Assembly: GCA_003561835.1 (NCBI GenBank)
Contig: PWVN01000232.1
Location: 1 to 12,414, forward strand
From: Syntrophomonadaceae bacterium
GTDB lineage: Bacteria > Bacillota > Dethiobacteria > PWVN01
DNA length: 12,414 bases
Direction: 5' to 3'
Each line of letters begins with the position of its first letter. Position 1 is the stretch's first letter. Of this stretch, positions 5,899 through 12,414 are shown piece after piece. The notes under the pieces were generated by a model. It was not told the DNA's origin. It worked only from the letters and a program-made list of their open reading frames with translations, and searched no databases. A program made the translations under genes and the position numbers.

Positions 5899-8310
5899 TC
5901 AGGAACGCAGGGAAACCCCCAGCTCCGCCAGGCTCTGCAGGATTTGTGCCTGGACCCGGTTCACCCTCTCGTCCCGCAGGGTTTCCCGGTAATCCCGGTA
6001 GGTGATGGTGTAGGCCAGGCTCTTATGGCCTTTGGCCACCTGTTCCCCGGTGTAGAGGTCGAAGAGGAGGATGTTCTCCACCAGGTCCCCCCCCGCCTTT
6101 CGGATGGCCTCCTCCACGGCGGCGGCGGGCAGGGCCTCCGGCACGATGAGGGCCAGATCCCGGGTAATGGCCGGATAACGGGGCAGGGCTTTGAAGCCCC
6201 GGGGTTCGGTGCGGGCGATGAGGGTGGTCAAATCCAGCTCGGCGCAGAACACCTTCTGCCCGATCTGGAAGCTGTCCAGGACCCCGGGATGCAGGGAACC
6301 CATCACCCCCACCAGGGTATTCCCCCGCCGGATTTCCGCCCCCTGGGTGGGGTGCAGGAAGGGGACCCTGGCGGGTTCCCAGGTAAAGCCCTTGAGGTTC
6401 AGGGAGGCGAAGACACCCTCCAGGACCCCCTTGAGCCAGTAAAAGCCGGCGGTGGTGGGGGGTTCCTGCCAGTGCTCATCGCCCCTCTTCCCCGTGACGG
6501 TTATGCCCAGGGTCATGATCTCCCGGGGCTGCTCCTTCAGGGGCAGCGCTTTGGGTATGAAAACCTTCCCCACCTCGAAGAGGTAGAGGCCTTCCTGCTG
6601 CCGGTTCAGGTTGTATTTCAGGGTGTTCAACAGGTTCCCCAGCAGGGTGGTCCGCAGGAGGCCGTACTCCTCGGACAGGGGGTTTTTGACGGGGATGGCC
6701 TGCCGCAGGGGGTGGCCGGCGGGCAGCCGCAGGGCGTTGAAGGCCGCATCCTTCATGAAGGAGAAGGTGATGGCCTCCGAAAGGCCGGCCCCCAGGAGAA
6801 TCTCCCGGACCTTGTCCAGGTTTTTCTGCTCTGTGGGTTTGTCCCCCTGGGTTATCACCCCCACGGGGAAGGTGGTCTCGATGTGCTCGTAGCCGTAAAT
6901 CCGGGCCACCTCCTCCACCAGGTCCACTTCGGCTTCGATATCGCGGCGCCGGCTGGGGATGGTGACCTTCAGTCTCTCCCCCGCCTCTTCCACGGTAAAC
7001 CCGAGCCGCGTAAAGATGTCCGTCATCTTCTCCGGGGAGAGGTCCAGCCCCACCAGGTCCCGGACCCGTTGGGGGTTTACGCTGACGGTCCAGGGCGGCA
7101 TGGGCCCGGGGTAGACATCCACCCGGCCGGGCACCAGGGTGCCGCCGGCCACCTTCTCCAGCAGGTATGCGGTGCGGCGGGCGGCAAAATCCGTCCCCGC
7201 CGGGTCCACGCCTTTCTCAAAGCGGGTGGACGCTTCGGAGGTGAGGCCCAGGGAGCGGGCGGTGCGCCGGTTGTTGATGGGATGGAAGCAGGCGGCTTCC
7301 ACCAGCACCGTCTTCGTATCTCCGGTGATCTCCGAGTCATAACCCCCCATAATACCGGCCAGGGCCACGGGGTTGTCCCGGTCGGCGATCACCAGCATGT
7401 CGGGATTTAAGAGCCGTACCTGTTTGTCCAGGGTTTTGATCTTCTCCCCGGGCCTGCCCCGGCGGACGATGATCTGCCGGCCCTCTACCCGGTCGAAGTC
7501 AAAGGCGTGCAGGGGCTGGCCCGTCTCCCACATGACGTAGTTGGAAATGTCCACCACATTGTTGATGGGGCGGATGCCCGCCTTGAGCAGCCGGATCTGG
7601 AATTTGGGCGGGGAGAAGGCAATCCGGACACCGTCCACCACCATGGCCGTATAGCGGGAACACAGATCCGGGTCCTCGATGGTGACCTTGACCCGCCTGC
7701 CCGCCTCTCCTCCCTCTTTCTGGGGAGGGACGGCCTCCGGGGGGTGGGCGGAAAGGCCCGTCAGGACCCCCACTTCCACGGCTACCCCCATAAGCCCCAG
7801 GCAATCCGCCCGGTTGGGGGTCAGGCCCAGCTCCAGAATCTCCTCGTCAAGCTCCAGGGCCTGGTCGATGCCCTCCCCCAGGGCAGCATCGGGTTCCAGG
7901 ATGAGGATCCCGTCTTCCTCCACGGCCATATCCAGGCCCAATTCCTCCGCGGAGCAGAGCATACCGTTGGAGGTGACCCCCCGGATCTCCGTCCGCTCGA
8001 TTTCCCCTCCCGGCAGTTTTGCCCCGGGGAGGGCCAGGGGGACCCTGTCTCCCACCGCGTAGTTCTGGATCCCGACCACCACCTGGTATTCCTCACTGCC
8101 GGTGGCCACCCGGACCACCCAGAGCTTGTCGGCGGCGGGGTGGCGGGCAAAGGAGAGGACTTCCGCCACCACCACTCCCGGCAGCGGGGGAGTCAGGCGG
8201 CTGATGCCCTCCACCTCCACCCCGGCCCGGGTCAGCTTTTCGGCGATTTCCGGGCCGGACAGGTGGCCCGCATCGATAAATTCCCTCAACCAGTTCAGGG
8301 GAACCCTCAT
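5899..8310 (-). CDS. pheT: Phenylalanine--tRNA ligase beta subunit
   Basis: This is the large subunit of the alpha2-beta2 phenylalanyl-tRNA synthetase. It recognises tRNA-Phe and, through its B3/B4 domain, hydrolyses mischarged Tyr-tRNA-Phe. The 803-aa length is normal. Domains in order: an N-terminal segment MRVPLNWLREFID; an OB-fold tRNA-binding domain (about 40-150, with TSNGMLCSAEELGL); the B3/B4 editing domain (about 210-390, with MGGYDSEIT and LTSEASTRFEKGVDP); the B5 domain (about 400-475, with IPSRRRDIEAEVDLVEEVAR); a catalytic-like core; and a C-terminal FDX-ACB anticodon-binding domain (about 710-803, with YPAITRDLALIV). It starts at ATG with GAGGAGG nine bases upstream, 86 bases after pheS, and is under control of the same T-box leader. 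No anomalies were seen. Confidence 0.98.
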   Translation of the reverse strand: MRVPLNWLREFIDAGHLSGPEIAEKLTRAGVEVEGISRLTPPLPGVVVAEVLSFARHPAADKLWVVRVATGSEEYQVVVGIQNYAVGDRVPLALPGAKLPGGEIERTEIRGVTSNGMLCSAEELGLDMAVEEDGILILEPDAALGEGIDQALELDEEILELGLTPNRADCLGLMGVAVEVGVLTGLSAHPPEAVPPQKEGGEAGRRVKVTIEDPDLCSRYTAMVVDGVRIAFSPPKFQIRLLKAGIRPINNVVDISNYVMWETGQPLHAFDFDRVEGRQIIVRRGRPGEKIKTLDKQVRLLNPDMLVIADRDNPVALAGIMGGYDSEITGDTKTVLVEAACFHPINNRRTARSLGLTSEASTRFEKGVDPAGTDFAARRTAYLLEKVAGGTLVPGRVDVYPGPMPPWTVSVNPQRVRDLVGLDLSPEKMTDIFTRLGFTVEEAGERLKVTIPSRRRDIEAEVDLVEEVARIYGYEHIETTFPVGVITQGDKPTEQKNLDKVREILLGAGLSEAITFSFMKDAAFNALRLPAGHPLRQAIPVKNPLSEEYGLLRTTLLGNLLNTLKYNLNRQQEGLYLFEVGKVFIPKALPLKEQPREIMTLGITVTGKRGDEHWQEPPTTAGFYWLKGVLEGVFASLNLKGFTWEPARVPFLHPTQGAEIRRGNTLVGVMGSLHPGVLDSFQIGQKVFCAELDLTTLIARTEPRGFKALPRYPAITRDLALIVPEALPAAAVEEAIRKAGGDLVENILLFDLYTGEQVAKGHKSLAYTITYRDYRETLRDERVNRVQAQILQSLAELGVSLRS

Positions 8311-8349
8311 ATTCTTGACCTCCTCAGATACATGTGTAGGATGGGGGGG

Positions 8350-8381
8350 CGGGCTTTGGGAGCCCTTTTCCCGTTACCGGG
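8350..8381 (-). other. Two tandem RNA hairpins between pheS and pheT
   Basis: On the sense strand CCCG-GTAA-CGGG (8381-8370) would form a small hairpin with a GNRA-type tetraloop. It is followed after AAAA by GGGCT-CCCAA-AGCCC (8365-8351). There is no U-tract, so they are not a terminator. They could stabilise or mark a processing site between the two cistrons, or be chance in GC-rich DNA. Confidence 0.35.
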
Positions 8382-8396
8382 CATGGCGGCGGCCCC

Positions 8397-9422
8397 TCAG
8401 CGGAACTGCCGCAGCATGCGCAGGTCGTTGACATAGAACATCCGCAGGTCGTCAATACCGTACTTCAGCATGGCGACCCGCTCCACCCCCATGCCGAAGG
8501 CGAAGCCCGTCACCGCCTCCGGGTCGTAGCCCGACATCCGGAAGACCCGGGGGTGGACCATGCCGGCCCCCAAAATCTCCAGCCAGCCCGTGGACCCGCA
8601 GACGCGGCACCCCCGGCCTTTACACATGACGCAGGAGATGTCCACCTCAGCGCTGGGCTCCGTGAAGGGGAAGTAGCTGGGGCGCAGGCGGATCTTCTGC
8701 CCTGGCCCGAACATCTGCCGGGCGAAGGAGAGCAGGGTCCCCTTCAAGTCGCTCAAGGAGATCTTTTGGTCCACGGCCAGCCCCTCCACCTGGTGGAACA
8801 TAAAGGAATGGGTGGCATCGTCATCCCGGCGGTAGACCTTGCCGGGGACGATAACCCGGATGGGAAGCTCCGGGACCATCTTTTCCATGACCCGGGCCTG
8901 GACGGGGGAGGTGTGGGTCCTAAGGAGCAGATCCTCCGTCAGGTAGAAGGAATCCTGCATGTCCCTGGCCGGGTGGTCCCTGGGGATGTTCAGGGCCGCG
9001 AAGTTGTAGTAATCCGTCTCCAGTTCCGGCCCGTCCTCCACCCGAAAGCCCATGCCCATGAAGATGCCCTTGACCTCCTCCATGACCAGGGTGATGGGGT
9101 GGGGGTGGCCCTGCCGCAGGGGGACACCGGGCAGGGTCACGTCCAGGGATTCCCGGGTGTACTCCGCCTGACGGGCTTCGTCCTTGAGGATCTCTTCCCG
9201 GTCCCGCAGGGCCTGGACCAGGTTCTCCTTCACCTGGTTGGCGATGTTGCCGACGACGGGCCGCTCCTTCGGGTCCAGCTGCCCCATGCCCCGGAGGATC
9301 CGGGTGATTTCCCCCTTCTTCCCCAGGTATTGAACCTTGATTTCTTTCAGCTCTGCGGAGTCCGCCGCCTTCACGATTCTCTGGCGCGCGGCCTCTTCCA
9401 TCTTTCGCAACGCTTCCTGCAT
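8397..9422 (-). CDS. pheS: Phenylalanine--tRNA ligase alpha subunit
   Basis: This is the catalytic class II subunit that activates phenylalanine and charges tRNA-Phe. The 341-aa protein has an N-terminal coiled coil (1-90), motif 1 region VEDGPELETDYYNFAALN (128-145) with HPARDMQDSFY, motif 2 region VYRRDDDATHSFMFHQVEG (196-214), and motif 3 TGFAFGMGVERVAMLKYG (305-322). The Ala in GFAFG is the residue that restricts the amino-acid pocket in E. coli PheS. A CxxC-x4-CxxC cluster (Cys264, 267, 272, 275) precedes GWLEILGAGMVHP. It is a common feature of Firmicutes PheS and may bind zinc. The open frame extends to a TTG at 9446, but ATG 9422 is chosen because GGAGG lies eight bases upstream and family proteins start with MQEALRKMEE-like sequence. 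Expression is gated by the T-box terminator 30 bases upstream. Confidence 0.98.
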   Translation of the reverse strand: MQEALRKMEEAARQRIVKAADSAELKEIKVQYLGKKGEITRILRGMGQLDPKERPVVGNIANQVKENLVQALRDREEILKDEARQAEYTRESLDVTLPGVPLRQGHPHPITLVMEEVKGIFMGMGFRVEDGPELETDYYNFAALNIPRDHPARDMQDSFYLTEDLLLRTHTSPVQARVMEKMVPELPIRVIVPGKVYRRDDDATHSFMFHQVEGLAVDQKISLSDLKGTLLSFARQMFGPGQKIRLRPSYFPFTEPSAEVDISCVMCKGRGCRVCGSTGWLEILGAGMVHPRVFRMSGYDPEAVTGFAFGMGVERVAMLKYGIDDLRMFYVNDLRMLRQFR

Positions 9423-9453
9423 GACAAAACCCTCCATTATTCTCAAGGTAAAT

Positions 9454-9481
9454 AAAAAAACTTTCGTTCAGGGACGAAAGT
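9454..9481 (-). terminator. T-box regulated intrinsic terminator
   Basis: ACTTTCGT (9481-9474) pairs with ACGAAAGT (9467-9460) around the loop CCCTGA, and the run of seven T (9460-9454) follows. Formation is mutually exclusive with the antiterminator, which needs the CCC in the loop and the 5' arm. Uncharged tRNA-Phe should prevent it. Confidence 0.93.
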
Positions 9482-9700
9482 CTTCCGCGGTACCACCCAT
9501 ATTAGCTGTCTCGGACAGCTCTCTTTTTCATAACGGCTTAACCGGTATCGGCCTACTCGCGGGGGCTTTCAGCCGCCGGCTCCGGAGGGAACTTCAGCGA
9601 ACAATTTCCAAGGGGAGCTTCCAGTCCATGACTCCCCCTCCCTGCTGTTCATTGTCTTCGCCTACTCTTCTCCATCATTGCCTTTAACGATATTTTACCT
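9454..9700 (-). promoter_or_regulatory. T-box riboswitch (tRNA-Phe responsive) controlling pheST
   Basis: T-box leaders bind uncharged tRNA and allow read-through into amino-acid genes. All the main parts are visible on the minus strand: the Stem I entry GATGGAGAAGAGTA (9676-9663); paired segments 9661-9658 with 9600-9597 and 9655-9651 with 9605-9601; a distal hairpin GGGGAG/CTCCCC (9637-9632 with 9617-9612) with the apical CATGGACTGGAAGC pattern; and a candidate specifier UUC (9591-9589), the Phe codon, in the 3' side of the specifier loop after TGAAG. These are followed by a Stem III-like hairpin AGCTGTC/GACAGCT (9520-9504) and the T-box core GGGTGGTACCGCGG (9498-9485). UGGU in the core fits a tRNA ending in discriminator A, as expected for tRNA-Phe. 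GGG of the core can pair with CCC at 9473-9471, which excludes the terminator. Confidence 0.95.
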
Positions 9701-9705
9701 GTGTA

Positions 9706-9795
9706 TTATTGTACTGCCAGTTTCCTGTAAATTAGATAAGCGGTAATGGAACCGGTGGCTTCGAACATTCTCCAGAATACTTCGGCGGTCATCAT
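9706..9795 (-). CDS. Small protein resembling the YqzL family
   Basis: A 29-codon frame begins ATG ATG at 9795 and ends TAA at 9708-9706. Its protein reads EVFWRMFEATGSITAYLIYR in the core, followed by KLAVQ. The pattern FW-x-x-F-x-x-TG-x-I-x-AYL-x-Y matches my memory of the YqzL family, very short Firmicutes proteins of unknown function. An in-frame TAG immediately precedes the first ATG, so the start cannot be further upstream. A possible ribosome site, AAGGGAAG, lies ten bases before it. A strong extended -10 promoter (9838-9843) lies about 43 bases upstream of the start. The stop falls only a few bases before the predicted T-box leader, so the gene may share a transcript with pheST. The family link is from motif memory, not a search. 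Confidence 0.65.
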   Translation of the reverse strand: MMTAEVFWRMFEATGSITAYLIYRKLAVQ

Positions 9796-9837
9796 CTAAA
9801 AGCCACTTCCCTTCGTCTAATTTCGGGGAACACATAG

Positions 9838-9866
9838 ATTATAGCATACCGCCTTTTAAAAAACAA
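9838..9866 (-). promoter_or_regulatory. Sigma-A type promoter with extended -10
   Basis: On the minus strand a perfect TATAAT (9843-9838) is preceded by TGC (9846-9844), an extended -10 element. TTGTTT (9866-9861), a weak -35, lies 17 bases upstream. Transcription would begin near 9831 and cover the YqzL-like gene and then the T-box leader and pheST. Confidence 0.75.
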
Positions 9867-9907
9867 CCGGATCCGGAAACCAAAGTGTTCAGTCAGGGGG
9901 CATGGAA

Positions 9908-9990
9908 GGGTCAGCGAGAGGTCGTGCCGCCCGGCTCATTATCGCGACAAACTGCCCCTTTCGGGAAAGTGAGAATTTCAAGCCTGACCC
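9908..9990. repeat. Possible mobile-element scar bounded by a 7-bp inverted repeat
   Basis: Between the methyltransferase stop and the promoter lies a non-coding stretch bounded by GGGTCAG (9908-9914) and CTGACCC (9984-9990). It contains TATCGCGACAAACTGCCCC (9940-9958) and GGGAAAGTGAGAATTTCAAG (9963-9982), which remind me of terminal sequences of insertion elements, possibly IS21-like. No transposase frame is present. The inverted repeat does not extend beyond seven bases, so this remains tentative. Confidence 0.3.
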
Positions 9991-9998
9991 AAGTCATG

Positions 9999-10811
9999 TT
10001 AACCGGGCTTGCGGGTGTTGGTCTGGCTCTGGCGCAGGGCCTCGTAGATGACCACAGCGCCGGCGGTGGCCGCGTTCAGGGACTCCACCGGCCCCACCAG
10101 GGGTACGGTCACCCGCTGGTGGCATGCTTCCAGGAAGGCGGCGGAAACCCCCCTGCTCTCGCTTCCGATGACCAGGGCGTGGCTTTGGGGGAAGCGGGTG
10201 TCAAAGCAGGATTGGCCCTCCCGGGGATGGCAGCAGTACAGGGGCAGGCCCTGCCCCTTCAGCATGGAGGTAATATCCTGGGGTTCCCAATCCTTGAGAA
10301 AGGGCAGGGTAAAGACGGCCCCCATGCTGGCCCGCAGCACCTTGGGATTTAAAGGGTCCACCGTTTCCCGGGTGCAGATAAGCCCCGTGATGCCCCCCGC
10401 CAGGGCGGTACGGAACAGGGTCCCCATATTCCCCGGGTCCGAGAGCCTGTCCAGGACCAGGATGCGGGCCGGGTCCCAGCCCAGCACCTCCTGGAAAGTG
10501 TATCCGGGCGCCCGGGCTGCGCACAGCAGTCCCTGGGAGGTCTCCACCCCCGAAAACTCCTTAAGGAGCCCCGGCGCCGCCTCAAAGAGGGGCACTCCGG
10601 CCTCCGCCAGGGTCTTCAGGAGGGCGCGGCCCCGATCCGTCAGGGCTTCCCCGTCATAGGCGACCCAGTCCAGCCGGGCCCCGGCCGTGAAGGCATCCGC
10701 CACCAGGGTCACCCCTTCCAGGGGCACCAGGTTAAGCTTCTCCCGGTATTTCTTCATCTGCAGGAGGCGGAACTGCTTCAGCTTGCTGTTGGCGCTGCTT
10801 TGAATATCCAT
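9999..10811 (-). CDS. SpoU/TrmH-family RNA 2'-O-ribose methyltransferase (YsgA-like)
   Basis: This is an S-adenosylmethionine-dependent 2'-O-methyltransferase with the knotted SPOUT fold. The first 100 residues form a substrate-binding domain (SSANSKLKQFRLLQMKKYRE, then the L30e-like part with EGVTLVADA). The catalytic domain shows motif 1 DRLSDPGNMGTLFRTA (121-136), motif 2 VIGSESRGVS (214-223) and motif 3 VPLVGPVESLNAATAGAVV (236-254), with the conserved Arg of motif 1 and the SLN of motif 3 present. The position directly upstream of pheST matches B. subtilis YsgA, which I recall as a 23S rRNA methyltransferase (RlmP). The target nucleotide cannot be read from the sequence. It starts at ATG two bases after the ktrA stop, with GAGAGG upstream, so it is probably in the ktr transcript. 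No T-run terminator is evident after it. Confidence 0.92.
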   Translation of the reverse strand: MDIQSSANSKLKQFRLLQMKKYREKLNLVPLEGVTLVADAFTAGARLDWVAYDGEALTDRGRALLKTLAEAGVPLFEAAPGLLKEFSGVETSQGLLCAARAPGYTFQEVLGWDPARILVLDRLSDPGNMGTLFRTALAGGITGLICTRETVDPLNPKVLRASMGAVFTLPFLKDWEPQDITSMLKGQGLPLYCCHPREGQSCFDTRFPQSHALVIGSESRGVSAAFLEACHQRVTVPLVGPVESLNAATAGAVVIYEALRQSQTNTRKPG

Positions 10812-10813
10812 AC

Positions 10814-11473
10814 CTACAACCTCTCCTCGATTTTCTTTACATCCGACGTCTTGCCCACCAGCACCAGGATGTCCCCTTCCTCCACCCGGTCCCGGGCCCC
10901 GGGGGAAACGTTGATGTCCGCCTCCCCCCCCTTGATGGCCAGAACGGTGACCCCCATCTTGGCCCGCAGATCCAGCTGCTGCAGGGTTTTGCCCGTCATA
11001 TACCCCGGGGCTTTCGCCTCCACGATGCTGTATTCATCCGAGAGTTCAATGAAATCCAGGATGTTGGCGGAGGCCAGGTTGTGGGCCACCCGGATCCCCA
11101 TGTCCCATTCGGGGTAAACCACCCGGTTGGCACCGATCTTGTAAAGGACCTTCCCGTGGAGCTCCGTCCTGGCTTTGGCCACGATATTTTTGCAGCCCAA
11201 TTCTTTCAAGATCAGGGTGGTGAGGATGCTGGCCTGGATGTCCTGGCCGATGCTGACGATGACCACATTGAAGTTGTCCAGCCCCAGGGACTTCAGGGCC
11301 GCTTCGTTGGTGGAATCCAGCTGCACCACATGGGTTACGTCTTTCATGATGGCATTCACCCGTTCCTCCGACAGGTCCACGGCCAGGACATCATGGCCCA
11401 TCTGGTAGAGGGTCTGGGCTATGCTGGTGCCAAAGCGGCCCAGGCCGATCACGGCGAACTGTTTGGTTTTCAA
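10814..11473 (-). CDS. ktrA: Potassium uptake regulatory subunit, KtrA/TrkA RCK protein
   Basis: This cytoplasmic RCK protein forms the octameric ring that gates a Ktr-type K+ channel in response to nucleotide binding. In the 219-aa protein the RCK_N Rossmann domain begins FAVIGLGRFGTSIA with GLGRFG (10-15), and an acidic residue (Asp33, AVDLSEE) ends the second strand, as expected for NAD(H)- or ATP-binding RCK domains. The RCK_C (TrkA_C) domain covers about 135-219 (ILVLVGKTSDVKKIEE at the end). A single RCK_N/RCK_C pair and the length of about 220 aa indicate KtrA or KtrC rather than the double-length proteobacterial TrkA. The start is a TTG at 11473 with GAGGTGG six bases upstream. It begins 13 bases after the partner channel gene. 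Confidence 0.93.
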   Translation of the reverse strand: MKTKQFAVIGLGRFGTSIAQTLYQMGHDVLAVDLSEERVNAIMKDVTHVVQLDSTNEAALKSLGLDNFNVVIVSIGQDIQASILTTLILKELGCKNIVAKARTELHGKVLYKIGANRVVYPEWDMGIRVAHNLASANILDFIELSDEYSIVEAKAPGYMTGKTLQQLDLRAKMGVTVLAIKGGEADINVSPGARDRVEEGDILVLVGKTSDVKKIEERL

Positions 11474-11486
11474 CTTTAACCACCTC

Positions 11487-12414
11487 TTAACCGATCATGA
11501 TATTTTCATCGGGGTACTTGACCATGGGTTTCCCGGCCCTCCGGGTAAAGACCAGGACCATGGTCAAGGGGCCGATCCTGCCGGCGAACATGGTCAGGGA
11601 AAGGATGAGCCTTCCCGGGGGTGAAAGTTCCGGCGTCAGCCCCAGGCTCAGCCCCACCGTCCCGAAGGCGGACATGGACTCGAAGAGGACTTCCAGGAAA
11701 GGGGCCCCTTCGAGGACCGTCAGCACCAGGGTGACGGTAAAGACGAGGAGCAGGGACAGCAGGACGATGGCCAGGGATTTCTTGATAATCCTCAAGGGGA
11801 TATTCCGCTGCAGCAGGGTCACATCCTCCCGGCCCCCGGCCACGGACACCGCCGTCCAGAAGAGGACCCCCATGGTGGTGGTCTTGATGCCCCCGCCGGT
11901 GGAGGCCGGGGAAGCGCCGATGAACATGAGGCCGATGATGAAAAACTGGCTGCTCACGGTGAGGAGGTCCGTGGGCACCGTATTGAAACCGGCGGTCCTG
12001 GGGGTGGCGGCGGTGAAGAAGGCCGCCAGTACCTTCTCTCCCCCCTTAAGGGCCCCCAGGGTCATGGGGTTCCCCGACTCCATGCCCAGGATGAAAAGGG
12101 TGGCGGTGCTCAAGAGGAAGAGGGCGATCAGCAGGGCGAATTTGGCATGGAGGGAAAGCCTGCGGAAACGCCTTTCCTCGTGCACCTCCAGCAGCACCAC
12201 AAACCCGAGGCCCCCCAGGATAAAGAGGGCCGTGATGACACCGCTGACCCAGAGGTCCCCGGCGTAGGCCGTCAGGCTCTGGAAATTCCCCATGATGTCG
12301 AAGCCGGCATTGCAGTAGGCGGAAACGGCATGGAAGACGGCCTTGTAGATTCCTTCCCAGAGGCCGAACTGGGGCACGAAGCGGAAGCTCAAGAGGAAGG
12401 CCCCCACCGCCTCG
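11487..12414 (-). CDS. ktrB: K+ uptake channel subunit, KtrB/TrkH family (N-terminus outside window)
   Basis: This is the last 308 residues of a TrkH/KtrB-type membrane subunit that carries K+ (often with Na+ dependence) into the cell. The frame is open to the window edge, so roughly the first third, including the first pore loop, is missing. Three of the four pore-loop selectivity filters are visible: YCNAGFD (33-39 of the visible part), PRTAGFN (138-144) and GTVGLS (251-256). The glycine-rich segment SPASTGGGIKTTT (168-180) matches the intramembrane gating loop of KtrB. Several membrane helices alternate with these. The C-terminus YPDENIMIG resembles KtrB ends that contact the RCK ring. It is followed after 13 bases by ktrA, confirming a two-component uptake system. 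Confidence 0.93.
   Translation of the reverse strand, partial: EAVGAFLLSFRFVPQFGLWEGIYKAVFHAVSAYCNAGFDIMGNFQSLTAYAGDLWVSGVITALFILGGLGFVVLLEVHEERRFRRLSLHAKFALLIALFLLSTATLFILGMESGNPMTLGALKGGEKVLAAFFTAATPRTAGFNTVPTDLLTVSSQFFIIGLMFIGASPASTGGGIKTTTMGVLFWTAVSVAGGREDVTLLQRNIPLRIIKKSLAIVLLSLLLVFTVTLVLTVLEGAPFLEVLFESMSAFGTVGLSLGLTPELSPPGRLILSLTMFAGRIGPLTMVLVFTRRAGKPMVKYPDENIMIG

Noticed and set aside
5944..7410. Plus-strand frame of 488 aa opposite pheT
   Set aside because: Gly/His/Pro-rich antisense shadow of a certain pheT gene, with no family motifs or convincing ribosome site.
8553..9455. Plus-strand frame of 300 aa opposite pheS
   Set aside because: Antisense shadow of pheS. It ends within the T-box terminator region and has no recognisable motifs.
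9696..9726. TTTACA-N17-TAATAC as a dedicated promoter for the T-box leader
   Set aside because: The -10 matches only three of six consensus bases and lies inside the YqzL-like frame, whereas a far better promoter lies upstream. Kept only as a possible secondary start.
9861..9876. CCGGATCCGG followed by a T-run as a terminator after the methyltransferase gene
   Set aside because: It is a self-complementary palindrome with at most a 3-bp stem, too weak for an intrinsic terminator. The T-run is better explained as part of the promoter -35 region.
9885..10352. Plus-strand frame (155 aa) overlapping the methyltransferase gene and the intergenic region
   Set aside because: Most of it is antisense to the SpoU catalytic domain, and the remainder reads through the suspected mobile-element scar. 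No motifs.

Overview
The window looks like an ordinary, vertically inherited chromosomal segment of a GC-rich member of the Firmicutes, probably an anaerobic clostridial lineage. The evidence is the gene order ktrB-ktrA-SpoU methyltransferase (YsgA-like)-pheS-pheT-zapA-cvpA-polX-mutS2, a T-box leader in front of pheST, strong AGGAGG-type ribosome binding sites and frequent TTG starts. The genus cannot be fixed from the sequence alone. Everything except the first 75 bases is encoded on the minus strand, so the biological order runs from high to low coordinates.

Region by region, in transcription order: (1) 12414-10814, a Ktr/Trk-type potassium uptake pair. The membrane subunit KtrB is cut by the window edge and is followed by its RCK regulatory subunit KtrA. 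(2) 10811-9999, a SpoU-family RNA 2'-O-ribose methyltransferase. (3) 9998-9700, a non-coding stretch with a possible mobile-element scar, an extended -10 promoter, and a 29-codon gene that resembles the YqzL family. (4) 9700-9454, a complete T-box riboswitch with a UUC specifier triplet, an antiterminator sequence and a terminator. (5) 9422-5899, pheS and pheT, the two subunits of phenylalanyl-tRNA synthetase. (6) 5810-5000, zapA and cvpA, ended by an intrinsic terminator whose loop contains the cvpA stop codon. (7) 4912-160, three DNA-maintenance genes: a PolX-type HhH/PHP protein, a 3-methyladenine DNA glycosylase and MutS2. (8) 1-127, the last 24 codons of a convergent plus-strand gene and its strong terminator.

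Four start sites differ from the longest open frames and were re-chosen from Shine-Dalgarno position and family length: pheS (ATG at 9422), zapA (ATG at 5810), polX (TTG at 4912) and mutS2, which appears to begin at an ATC codon at 2523. With these choices PheS is 341 aa, ZapA 84 aa, PolX 572 aa and MutS2 787 aa, in line with what I know of the families.

I see no phage, CRISPR array, toxin-antitoxin pair or defence island, and no clearly undescribed system. The points most worth a second look are a PolX whose three polymerase carboxylates all appear to be substituted while its PHP nuclease site is intact, the non-canonical ATC start of mutS2, the small YqzL-like gene just upstream of the T-box, and the terminator folded around the cvpA stop codon.
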